This document shows positions 8,035-17,194 of a DNA stretch of 64,000 nucleotides, piece after piece. A program made the translations under genes and the position numbers. The notes beneath the pieces were generated by a model that was given only the letters and a program-made list of their open reading frames with translations, ran no database searches and had not been told where the DNA came from. This DNA is from Noviherbaspirillum soli (GTDB lineage: Bacteria > Pseudomonadota > Gammaproteobacteria > Burkholderiales > Burkholderiaceae_D), in assembly GCF_015352955.1 (NCBI RefSeq), contig NZ_JACYOX010000006.1, forward strand, positions 1-64,000, written 5' to 3'. The first letter of the stretch is position 1, and each line of letters starts with the position of its first letter.

Positions 8035-8490
8035 ATGGCCACTCATCCCAAGCTCAGTTCCGACCTGGTTCCAGCGCACGAGCGCCCTCCTTGCCTGCAG
8101 GCGGCGTTTCGAGAAGCCGGCGACAATCCGCTGCTTGCCGTCAGCGCGGTCGACGCGCGCGGCGAATTCTTTGCGCTGAACACCGCGGCTTCGCCGCCAG
8201 GGTTCGTGGAAGTCATCCATTCGCGGCCGCAGGTGGTGCGCGGCAACCACCTGCACCGGCGCTGCACCGAAACGCTGACCGTGCTCAGCGGCGCCATTGC
8301 GCTGTACTTGCTGTGCGGCTGTCCTGGCCGCCACGTTTTCAGGACGCGCATGGATGGCGGCGCCAGCGTATGCATCCCGCCCGGCACTGGGCACGCGATT
8401 CATACGCTGGCCGAAACGGAAATCGTCTCTGTCTTCACGGATGCCGATCCACGCGAGGACCGGGAGCGCGTCGAATTGATCTGTCAGTAG
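8035..8490 (+). CDS. Cupin-domain protein, polysaccharide-biosynthesis type
   Basis: 151-residue single cupin. Core motif 1 is RGNHLHRRCTETLTVLSG and motif 2 is IPPGTGHAIHTLAETEIV, in the arrangement seen in WbuC/FdtA/CapF-type sugar cupins. The ATG at 8035 is preferred to the in-frame ATG at 7948, which lies inside the FAD gene and encodes an unrelated lead. Third gene of the rmlC cassette, about 50 bp after the oxidoreductase. It may be a sugar ketoisomerase/epimerase or a non-catalytic partner; the sequence does not decide. Its stop overlaps the convergent lrgB stop region by 7 bp. Confidence 0.7.
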   Translation: MATHPKLSSDLVPAHERPPCLQAAFREAGDNPLLAVSAVDARGEFFALNTAASPPGFVEVIHSRPQVVRGNHLHRRCTETLTVLSGAIALYLLCGCPGRHVFRTRMDGGASVCIPPGTGHAIHTLAETEIVSVFTDADPREDRERVELICQ

Positions 8491-9212
8491 CCCAGCCACG
8501 TTACGGCCCGTGCCGCCAGCGGCAGCAGCAGCGAGGCGATCAGCACCTGCAGGCCCAGCGCAATGCCGGCATAGGCGCCGGCGTCGGCATGCACCTGCAG
8601 TGCCCGCGCCGCGCCGATGCCATGGGAAGCGGTGCCCAATGCAAAACCGCGCACGGCCCAGTCGCGCACGCCCAGCAGGTCGAACAGGTATTTGCCGGAC
8701 AGCGCGCCGACCATGCCGGTCAGCACCGCAAACACCGCCGCCAGCGCCGGTATGCCGCCCAGCCGCTCGGCAATGCCCATCGCCACCGGCGCGGTGGTGG
8801 ACTTGGGCGCGAGCGAGCGGATCACATCGGCCGGCAGGTCGAATGCCCAGGCCAGCAGCACCGCGCTGCCGGCGGCTGCCGCGCCGCCCACGGTGGCGGC
8901 CAGCACCAGCGCCATGCCGCGGCTCCTGAGTTCGCCGCGGCGCTGCCACAGCGGCCAGCCCAGCGCCACCACGGCCGGGCCCAGCAGCACATGCACGAAC
9001 TGGGCGCCGGCGAAATAGGTCTGGTAAGGCGTGCGGGTGGCCACCAGCACCGAGCCCAGCGCCAGCACCGACCACAGCACCGGGTTGGCCCACGGCGCAT
9101 GGTCCAGCCTTTCATAGGCCCATTGCACCAGCACATACACCACCAGCGTCGAGGTCAGCCCGAACAGCGGCGCGGAAGACAGATACACCCACAGCTGGAC
9201 GAATTCACTCAT
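8484..9212 (-). CDS. lrgB: LrgB/CidB-family membrane protein
   Basis: 242 residues with about six to seven transmembrane segments. The family motif LAPKSTTAPVAMGIAERLGG lies near residue 135, and ALGTASHGIGAARAL near residue 200. LrgB works with LrgA in holin/antiholin-like control of murein hydrolases, or in transport of small carboxylates such as pyruvate or glycolate. The role in this organism cannot be told from sequence. It overlaps the end of lrgA by 8 bp, consistent with translational coupling. Confidence 0.88.
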   Translation of the reverse strand: MSEFVQLWVYLSSAPLFGLTSTLVVYVLVQWAYERLDHAPWANPVLWSVLALGSVLVATRTPYQTYFAGAQFVHVLLGPAVVALGWPLWQRRGELRSRGMALVLAATVGGAAAAGSAVLLAWAFDLPADVIRSLAPKSTTAPVAMGIAERLGGIPALAAVFAVLTGMVGALSGKYLFDLLGVRDWAVRGFALGTASHGIGAARALQVHADAGAYAGIALGLQVLIASLLLPLAARAVTWLGY

Positions 9213-9567
9213 GGCCTGGCTCCCGGCCGGTCCGCCGCAGCAGCGCGCGCAGCGTCAGCGCCGTGACCGCCAGGCCGATCCAGGTCGACAGCACCACCAC
9301 GGCCAGCAGGCGCATGCCATACGCTGACACAAGGTCCAGATGGGCAATCACGCCCACGCCGGCCGGCACGAAGAATAGCGAGAGATGATTCAGCAGCAGC
9401 TGCGCCGCCGCCGCCACGGCCTCGCGCAGCGGCGTCCATTGCACCACCGGCCACAACAGCAGCAGGCCGATCACGGGGCCGGGTATGGGCAGGGAAAGCA
9501 GGCGGCTCAATCCTTCGCCGCAGGCTTGCAGCAACAGCAGCAGGGCAAATCCGCGCAGGGCATTCAT
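9205..9567 (-). CDS. lrgA: LrgA/CidA-family holin-like membrane protein
   Basis: 120-residue integral membrane protein with four hydrophobic segments. The family region is QACGEGLSRLLSLPIPGPVI, with SLFFVPAGVGVIAHLDL further on. The start at 9567 is chosen because the family-like sequence begins there; the longer in-frame extension to 9765 runs into repeat DNA. It is first gene of an lrgA-lrgB pair transcribed leftward; the stop lies within the first codons of lrgB. Confidence 0.85.
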   Translation of the reverse strand: MNALRGFALLLLLQACGEGLSRLLSLPIPGPVIGLLLLWPVVQWTPLREAVAAAAQLLLNHLSLFFVPAGVGVIAHLDLVSAYGMRLLAVVVLSTWIGLAVTALTLRALLRRTGREPGHE

Positions 9568-9733
9568 GGCATGGGGCGTCGTCAAATGGAGAATTATAGG
9601 GTCCAGGCCAATAACATTCCGGCTGGTATAGCCCTGGTATAAAGCGGTTGCCGATGATGGCGCGGCTCCGCTGCGCTGCGGGGACCATGGGCGCCGCTTT
9701 TCAAGCGGTGGCGGCGCTGCCGCACAGCCACGG

Positions 9734-9863
9734 GCAGTGCGTAGGGTGCAATCCCCGGAGGGCATTGCACCGGGGACGGTGGAGCGACGGGCGACGATGG
9801 CGCCTTGCCGTAATTAACGGCCCGGCGGAATGCCCCTTCGGGGTATTCCGCCCTACGCACTGC
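9734..9863. repeat. MITE-like element family II, copy A
   Basis: 130-bp element bounded by perfect 13-bp inverted repeats, GCAGTGCGTAGGG (9734-9746) and CCCTACGCACTGC (9851-9863). It has two internal hairpins: GTGCAAT...ATTGCAC at about 9746-9770 and GGAATGCCCC-TTCG-GGGTATTCC at 9827-9849. Copy B at 11692-11820 is nearly identical, and a diverged copy C lies at 57953-58067. It carries no open frame of its own. The structure resembles a non-autonomous REP/MITE-type repeat. Confidence 0.85.
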
Positions 9864-9878
9864 TGCGCAGCCTTGTTA

Positions 9879-9938
9879 TCACCGCAATGACGTGTACCTG
9901 ATTCGCTTGGGCCTGGCGCTTTCCTCGCCGAGCTGCTT
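9879..9938 (-). pseudogene. Relic of the 3' end of ettA
   Basis: Read on the minus strand, 9938 down to the TGA at 9881-9879 encodes KQLGEESARPKRIRYTSLR-stop. This matches the C terminus of the intact EttA 2 kb away (KRLGEEGAKPKRIRYKPLR), including the stop near the same position. Similarity fades upstream of about residue -20. The relic sits directly beside repeat copy A, exactly as the intact ettA end sits beside copy B. It is a duplicated, decaying gene end with no function of its own. Confidence 0.85.
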
Positions 9939-10155
9939 CCTTGCCACGCTCTGGGCAAGCGGCATGCCTGGTTTTCGGCGCGACGACAGAGAAGCGGTAC
10001 CGAAATGACGTGCGCCAGTTCATGGGGCAGGCAGCGGCAATGACTGCGGTGTCCGGAAACAGGGATCCCTTTTTTTTCGCCCGTTAAATACCAGGCACCC
10101 TTTAACCATGGCGGGCTTCCGGAAAAGCCCCTCTCCTGACAGGACATCAGCCACC

Positions 10156-11586
10156 ATGCATGCCACCACTGCCACCATCAATTCCGACAAGTTAATCGGC
10201 ACCCATACACCGGATCACGGGCAAGCCAGGCCATCCTCAGGCAACGTTGCCGGCATGCCCGTGATACGCGCCAGCCCGCCGCAGCACACGCTGCTCCAGG
10301 CGTCCGGTGACGACAGTCAAACAGCCTGTGTAACCAGAGGCCCCGCGTTCAATGGGCAGATGGATTCGGCCAAGCCGCGCGACGATCGGGTCGATGCCGC
10401 GCTGGCAGAGTTGTCTGGTCGGATCCGCGAGGGCGAGCTGGTGGTGGACGGGGCGGAAGACCCATGCACGGCGCAAGCGCTTGCAGAGTTGCTTGCCGAC
10501 CCTCATTGCGGGGTGGTCAGTCTTAACTTCGGATATGCGGACTGCAGCAATGGCTTCCTGCCGCCGTTGTTAAAGGCGCTGAAGGACAATTGCACCGTCA
10601 CCAGCCTGACCTTTGAGTTATCCAGGTTGGGCAGGGACGGCATTGCCTTGTTGTCGGATTTCCTGAAAACCGATCGCACGCTTGTCACCCTTGTGCTTTG
10701 CAACACCGACATTGACGATGACGGCGCACGCCTGTTGTCAGAGGGGCTGAAGGCCAATGACACGCTTGCCGCGCTCGACCTTTCAGCCAACAGCTTGAGC
10801 AGCGTCGGCGCAACCTTTCTGGCCGATGCGCTGAAGACCAATCGCGCCCTTACCGAGATTGTTCTTCGAGCCAACGTGATTGGCGATCATGGCGCAGCCG
10901 CATTTTCGGATGCGCTGAAGGTCAACGGCACGTTGACAAGGCTTGACCTCGGCGCAACCGTGATCACCGATGAGGGCGTCCATGCGCTGTCAAAAGCGTT
11001 GCCGTGCAATGGCGCTCTTGCCACGCTCGACCTCTCTTTCAACCAGATCAGCGACACGGGCGCAGCTTTGCTTCTGAATGCCGGGAAAGGTCATGGCGGC
11101 CTCGTCCGGCTTCACCTGGCGGGCAATGAGATCGGCGGTGCTGGCGCCACCCTGGTGTCGGAGGCATTGAAGAGCAATGATCGCATCACCACACTCGATC
11201 TTGGCAGAAACAGGATCGGCGATGCGTGCCTGGCACACATGGCAGAAGCGCTGACGGTCAATAGCACGCTCACTGACCTCCGCCTTCGGCATAACAAGGC
11301 CAGCAATGCCGGCGCAATTTCCGTGAAAAACATCCTGGAGGCCAACAAGACGCTCGTGTCGCTGGACCTTGGGTACAACAAGATCGGCGATGCAGGCCTG
11401 CAATTGATATTGGAGGCGCTGAAGATCAATAACACGCTCACTGACCTCTGCCTTCAGAACAACAAGATCGGCGATGCCGACGCAAGCTCCCGGAAGAGCG
11501 AGGCGATGGTCAACAAGACGCTTGTTTCGCTGGGTCTCGGCGACATGGACGTTTATAGCAAGCCACGCCGGTCCCCTGTGGCATGA
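10156..11586 (+). CDS. Leucine-rich-repeat protein of ribonuclease-inhibitor (NLR-like) type
   Basis: 476 residues with no signal peptide or membrane segment. The first about 110 residues are Ser/Thr/Pro-containing and unstructured-looking, then a short acidic region. From GVVSLNFGY onward come twelve consecutive 28-residue repeats of the form LxxLDLxxNxIGDxGAxxLSEALKxNxT plus a partial thirteenth. This phase matches ribonuclease-inhibitor/NLRC3-like LRRs, which form a curved protein-binding solenoid. The final repeats arose by recent DNA duplication (offset 168 bp). The start at 10156 is chosen for a nearby AGGA; an in-frame ATG at 10108 would add 16 residues. Codons ending in A or T look commoner than in neighbours, suggesting acquisition. 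A binding or effector role is inference; no catalytic domain is visible. Confidence 0.8.
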   Translation: MHATTATINSDKLIGTHTPDHGQARPSSGNVAGMPVIRASPPQHTLLQASGDDSQTACVTRGPAFNGQMDSAKPRDDRVDAALAELSGRIREGELVVDGAEDPCTAQALAELLADPHCGVVSLNFGYADCSNGFLPPLLKALKDNCTVTSLTFELSRLGRDGIALLSDFLKTDRTLVTLVLCNTDIDDDGARLLSEGLKANDTLAALDLSANSLSSVGATFLADALKTNRALTEIVLRANVIGDHGAAAFSDALKVNGTLTRLDLGATVITDEGVHALSKALPCNGALATLDLSFNQISDTGAALLLNAGKGHGGLVRLHLAGNEIGGAGATLVSEALKSNDRITTLDLGRNRIGDACLAHMAEALTVNSTLTDLRLRHNKASNAGAISVKNILEANKTLVSLDLGYNKIGDAGLQLILEALKINNTLTDLCLQNNKIGDADASSRKSEAMVNKTLVSLGLGDMDVYSKPRRSPVA

Positions 11587-11691
11587 GAAGCCCATGCCAC
11601 GCCTGCCCGCGCTTAACCGACTATTCGCGCAAGGAATGCCGGGTCGTCAGTAATGCAGCGGCAGTCGACTGCCAGGCCTTTGCCTCGAGCA

Positions 11692-11820
11692 GCGTGCGTA
11701 GGGTGCAATCCCCGAAGGGCCTTGCACCGGGGACGGCGGAACGACGGGCGAAGATGGCGCCTTGCCGCAAGCAACGGTCCGGCGGAATGTCCCTTCGGGG
11801 TATTCCGCCCTACGCACTGC
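11692..11820. repeat. MITE-like element family II, copy B
   Basis: Near-identical to copy A in the same orientation, with the same two internal hairpins and right end CCCTACGCACTGC at 11808-11820; the left end is slightly altered (AGCGTGCGTAGGG). It lies 10 bp beyond the 3' end of ettA and, together with copy A, brackets the LRR gene as a direct repeat. Confidence 0.85.
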
Positions 11821-11829
11821 CGGGCTGCC

Positions 11830-13497
<1,668 letters not shown>

Positions 13498-13609
13498 GTT
13501 GGGGTCTGGTTTGCTTGAAGGGCAGGGAGGATAAAGGAGGAGAAGGATAACGCAAGGGCGCGGCAGGGTACAGCCGCGTTCGCCGCTGCCTTTGCCCTGC
13601 CGGCTGCGA

Positions 13610-14494
13610 TCAGCCCGCCGCCTGCGGCCGGCGCCAGGCGCGCAGCATGCCGTCGGCCGAGTACAGCGCCAGGCCGCCCCAGATCAGCGCAAAACCGGCC
13701 AGCCGGCCGATGCCGAACGGCTCATGGTAGAGCCACACGCCCAGCAGCAGCTGCATGGTCGGCACCATGTACTGCATCAGGCCCAGCAGCGACAGCGACA
13801 GCTGGCGCGCGGCGGCGGCGAACAGCAGCAGCGGGATCGCGGTGATCGGGCCCGACAGCGCCAGCAGCGCCTGGGTCAGCGGCGTGGCGGCGGCAAAGCC
13901 GTTCTGGCCATGCTGCGCCAGCCAGGCCAGGTACACGACGGCGAACGGAAACAGCAAGATGGTTTCCAGCGACAGCCCTTCCAACGCGCCCAGCGAGGCG
14001 GTCTTGCGCAGCAGGCTGTAGATGCCGAAGGTCAGGCCCAGCGCCAGCGAGATCCACGGCGGATGCCCGGCCTGCCAGGTCAGCCAGCCGACGCCGGCCG
14101 CGGCCAGCGCCACCGCCGTCCATTGCACCGGCCGCATGCGCTCCCCGAGCACGAAGAAACCCAGCACCACGTTGACCAGCGGATTGATGAAGTAGCCCAG
14201 GCTGGCATCGACGACACGGTCATGATTGACCGACCAGATATAAATGCCCCAGTTGGCCGCCAGCAGCAGGGCGCTGGCGGCGAAACCGGCCAGCAGGCGC
14301 GGCTTGCCGGCCGCCGCGATCAGCCAGGCCCACTGGCGCCGCCACAGCAGCACCACGGCCAGGAACAGCAGCGACCAGACCATCCGGTGCGCCAGGATTT
14401 CCTGCGCCGCAATGCCCTGGAAAAGTTTGAAATACAGCGGGAACAGGCCCCAGGCCAGAAAGGCCAGGGCGGCGGACAGCATGCCAGGGTTCAT
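13610..14494 (-). CDS. rarD: RarD-type EamA permease
   Basis: 294 residues and ten hydrophobic helices. The RarD-specific opening is LAFLAWGLFPLYFKLFQGI, and later motifs include LLAANWGIYIWSVN, ASLGYFINPLVNVVLGF and LMQYMVPTMQLLLGVWLYHE. It is an inner-membrane member of the drug/metabolite transporter superfamily (originally linked to chloramphenicol sensitivity); the substrate is not established. Divergent from kup, about 110 bp downstream of the ettA start on the same strand. Confidence 0.88.
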   Translation of the reverse strand: MNPGMLSAALAFLAWGLFPLYFKLFQGIAAQEILAHRMVWSLLFLAVVLLWRRQWAWLIAAAGKPRLLAGFAASALLLAANWGIYIWSVNHDRVVDASLGYFINPLVNVVLGFFVLGERMRPVQWTAVALAAAGVGWLTWQAGHPPWISLALGLTFGIYSLLRKTASLGALEGLSLETILLFPFAVVYLAWLAQHGQNGFAAATPLTQALLALSGPITAIPLLLFAAAARQLSLSLLGLMQYMVPTMQLLLGVWLYHEPFGIGRLAGFALIWGGLALYSADGMLRAWRRPQAAG

Positions 14495-14727
14495 GGGAAG
14501 GAACGGCGTTTCTTGAGAAAAGGAAAGGCGGCATTATGCGCCCGATGGCGTCCGCACGCCTGCTTCCGGCCCGGCGCCGGCAATCCGCCGGGCTGCTCGT
14601 TCATGTCAAGCCATGAACAACGGTATGCAGGCATACTCCAGCGACAACATCATGGGTGCCGGCGAACGCGCCAGGCGGGCATGCTCTCAGTTAATATGCG
14701 GGTTTTTCCAGAAACGACAGGTGTCCA

Positions 14728-16668
14728 TTGGCCTCATCCACTACCAACGACAGCCACGCCGAAAATGGCAGCGAGCACAACGCTCACAGCCATGCAGGCC
14801 CAGGGCATGGCAGCCGGCTTCTGACGCTGACCATCGCCGCCATTGGCATCGTCTACGGGGACATCGGCACCAGCCCGCTGTACACGATGAAGGAAGTGTT
14901 TTCCGAGGAGCATGGCATTGCGCTGACGCATACCAACATCCTGGGCGTGGTGTCGCTGATCCTGTGGGGCCTGATCCTGATCATCTCTCTCAAGTATGTG
15001 ACCCTGGTGCTGCGCGCCAATAACCGCGGCGAGGGCGGCATCATGGCCCTGAGCGCGCTGGCGATGTCCTCGGTCGGCACCGGTTCGCGCTGGCATTATC
15101 CGGTGATGCTGCTGGGCATGATGGGCGCGGGCCTGTTCTATGGCGACGGCGTGATCACCCCCGCGATCTCGGTGCTTTCCGCCATCGAAGGCCTGGAAGT
15201 GGCCACGCCCGCATTGAAGCCCTATGTGCTGCCGCTGACGGTGACGGTGCTGGTGGCGCTGTACTCGCTGCAGCGCAAGGGCACCGCCGGCATCGGCAAG
15301 TTCTTCGGCCCCATCGTGCTGGTCTGGTTCGCCACCCTGGCGACCATGGGCGTGATCAATATCGTGCACTATCCGGCGGTGCTGGCCGCCTTCAATCCGC
15401 TGCATGGACTGAACTTCATGCTGCACAACGGCTGGTTCGCCTTCATCGCGCTGGGCGCGGTGGTGCTGGCGCTGACCGGCGCCGAGGCGCTGTATGCCGA
15501 CATGGGCCACTTCGGCAAGAAGTCGGTCCGGCTGGCCTGGTTCTCGGTGGTGCTCCCGGCGCTGGCGCTGAACTATCTCGGCCAGGGCGCGCTGCTGATG
15601 TCCACGCCGGCGGCGGTGAGCAATCCCTTCTTCCAGCAGCTCGGCCCGTGGAGCGTCTATCCGCTGGTGGTGCTGTCGACCATGGCCACCGTGATCGCCT
15701 CGCAGGCCACCATCTCCGGCGCCTTCTCGGTGACGCAGCAGGCGATCTCGCTGGGCTTTTTGCCGCGCATGCGGGTGATCTACACCTCCGACCGCGAAAT
15801 GGGCCAGATCTACATCCCGCTGGTGAACTGGGTGCAGCTGACCATCGTGCTGATGGCGGTGATCGGCTTCGGCTCTTCCGGCAACCTGGCCTCGGCCTAC
15901 GGCATCGCCGCCACCGCCACCATGACCACCACCACCATCCTGACCTTCTTCGTGGTGCGCTACCAGTGGAAATACAATCTGCTGCTGGCCACGCTGGCCA
16001 CCGGCTTCTTCCTGACGCTGGACCTCACGCTGCTGGCCTCGACCTCGCTGAAGATCGTCAGCGGCGGCTGGTTCCCGCTGGCGCTGTCGGCGCTGATGGT
16101 GACCATCATGCTGACCTGGAAGACCGGCCGCGAACTGGTGTTCAACAACCTGAAGAAGCACGCCATCCCGCTGAACGATTTCCTGCAGTCGCTGTTCTAT
16201 GGCCCGCCGCACCGGGTCGACGGCACCGGCATCTTCTTCCGCGCCGAAGGCGACGGCGTGCCGCATGCGATGCTGCACAACCTGCTGCACAACAAGGTGC
16301 TGCACGAGCGCATCGTCTTCCTGACCGTGTTCAACGAGGACATTCCCACCGTGCCGATGGAAGACCGGGTCAAGGTCGAGCCGCTGGGCCATGAGTGCTA
16401 CCAGGTCAATGTGTATTACGGCTTCAAGGACGAGCGCGACATTCCGCTTGCGCTGGCGTTGTGCGCCAGGCATGGCCTGGAATTCGAGATGATGGAGACC
16501 TCCTTCTTCATCGCCCGCCAGACCGTGATCTCCGCCGTCGGCGGCGGCATGGCGCGCTGGCGCGAGGCGCTGTTCGCCACCATGTCGCGCAATGCCCGGG
16601 ATGCGGCGGACTACTTCCGGGTGCCGACCAACCGGGTGATCGAACTGGGCACGCAGGTGGAGATCTGA
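14728..16668 (+). CDS. kup: Low-affinity potassium uptake protein Kup
   Basis: 646-residue K+:H+ symporter of the KUP/HAK/KT family. After a short hydrophilic His-rich N terminus comes the family signature AIGIVYGDIGTSPLYTMKE (residues about 39-57). About twelve transmembrane helices follow, with GALLMSTPAAVSNPFF, QATISGAFSVTQQAISLGFLP and a C-terminal cytoplasmic domain ending RVIELGTQVEI. The start is a TTG at 14728, since no in-frame ATG precedes the signature and the N-terminal sequence is family-like; a weak ACAGG precedes it. Confidence 0.93.
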   Translation: MASSTTNDSHAENGSEHNAHSHAGPGHGSRLLTLTIAAIGIVYGDIGTSPLYTMKEVFSEEHGIALTHTNILGVVSLILWGLILIISLKYVTLVLRANNRGEGGIMALSALAMSSVGTGSRWHYPVMLLGMMGAGLFYGDGVITPAISVLSAIEGLEVATPALKPYVLPLTVTVLVALYSLQRKGTAGIGKFFGPIVLVWFATLATMGVINIVHYPAVLAAFNPLHGLNFMLHNGWFAFIALGAVVLALTGAEALYADMGHFGKKSVRLAWFSVVLPALALNYLGQGALLMSTPAAVSNPFFQQLGPWSVYPLVVLSTMATVIASQATISGAFSVTQQAISLGFLPRMRVIYTSDREMGQIYIPLVNWVQLTIVLMAVIGFGSSGNLASAYGIAATATMTTTTILTFFVVRYQWKYNLLLATLATGFFLTLDLTLLASTSLKIVSGGWFPLALSALMVTIMLTWKTGRELVFNNLKKHAIPLNDFLQSLFYGPPHRVDGTGIFFRAEGDGVPHAMLHNLLHNKVLHERIVFLTVFNEDIPTVPMEDRVKVEPLGHECYQVNVYYGFKDERDIPLALALCARHGLEFEMMETSFFIARQTVISAVGGGMARWREALFATMSRNARDAADYFRVPTNRVIELGTQVEI

Positions 16669-16671
16669 AGG

Positions 16672-16698
16672 CTGGCTGGCGGCCATGCCGCCAGCCAG
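16672..16698. terminator. Strong hairpin after kup
   Basis: Perfect 12-bp stem CTGGCTGGCGGC / GCCGCCAGCCAG with a 3-base loop, four bases after the kup stop. There is no U-run on either side, so it could be a transcript-stabilising or pausing hairpin rather than a classical intrinsic terminator. Confidence 0.55.
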
Positions 16699-16900
16699 AT
16701 TCCGTTCCGATCTCGCCGGCCGGGACCACGCTTGCAGCGCACGCCGCCGATGCCCTTGCGCCGCCGGCGGTTTGCCTCCCATGCTGCAATTGCCTTCGGG
16801 TATTGCACCAGATGTGCGCTTGCCCGCAGCGGCAACATCTTGCAGGGCTCATCCTGCCTGCAGGTTCTGGTGCGGCGGCCTCCGCCTGGCCAGCCACGTC

Positions 16901-17194
16901 TCAGCGCCGTATGGTCCTGCGCAAGGCCTCCACGCCAATGCCGCCAACCACGCCATCCTTTGCCGGCGCGGCCGCGGGTTTGTCGCCGCAACTGTCGCAG
17001 CCGCCGCAGGCGCCGGCGCTGCTGGCCGGCGTGGCCAGCCTTTGCGCCAGCCGTGCCAGGCCAACCGCGCCGGCCAGTTGCGCGGCGCGCTTGCGCAGCG
17101 CGGCGCGCAGCGGCCGCGGCAGCAGGCGGCTTGCCGCCACCCACACGGCCCAGGCCACGATCAGTGCGACGATCAGGTTCTGCAGCATGGTCAT
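16901..17194 (-). CDS. FeoB-associated Cys-rich membrane protein
   Basis: 97 residues: one N-terminal transmembrane helix (LIVALIVAWAVWVA), a basic segment, then the cysteine motif CGGCDSCG at about residues 69-76. Small one-TM proteins with a Cys cluster at the end of feoAB operons are a known accessory type, in place of FeoC. The ATG at 17194 overlaps the feoB TGA (ATGA, 17191-17194) and the Shine-Dalgarno GGGAGGA lies in the feoB 3' end, so translation is coupled. Likely binds iron or an Fe-S cluster, or senses redox state; that is inference. Confidence 0.75.
   Translation of the reverse strand: MTMLQNLIVALIVAWAVWVAASRLLPRPLRAALRKRAAQLAGAVGLARLAQRLATPASSAGACGGCDSCGDKPAAAPAKDGVVGGIGVEALRRTIRR

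Noticed and set aside
14734-16782. 682-residue open frame antisense to kup
   Set aside because: Shadow frame in high-GC DNA: His/Gln/Arg-rich, no domain, fully covered by the intact Kup gene.
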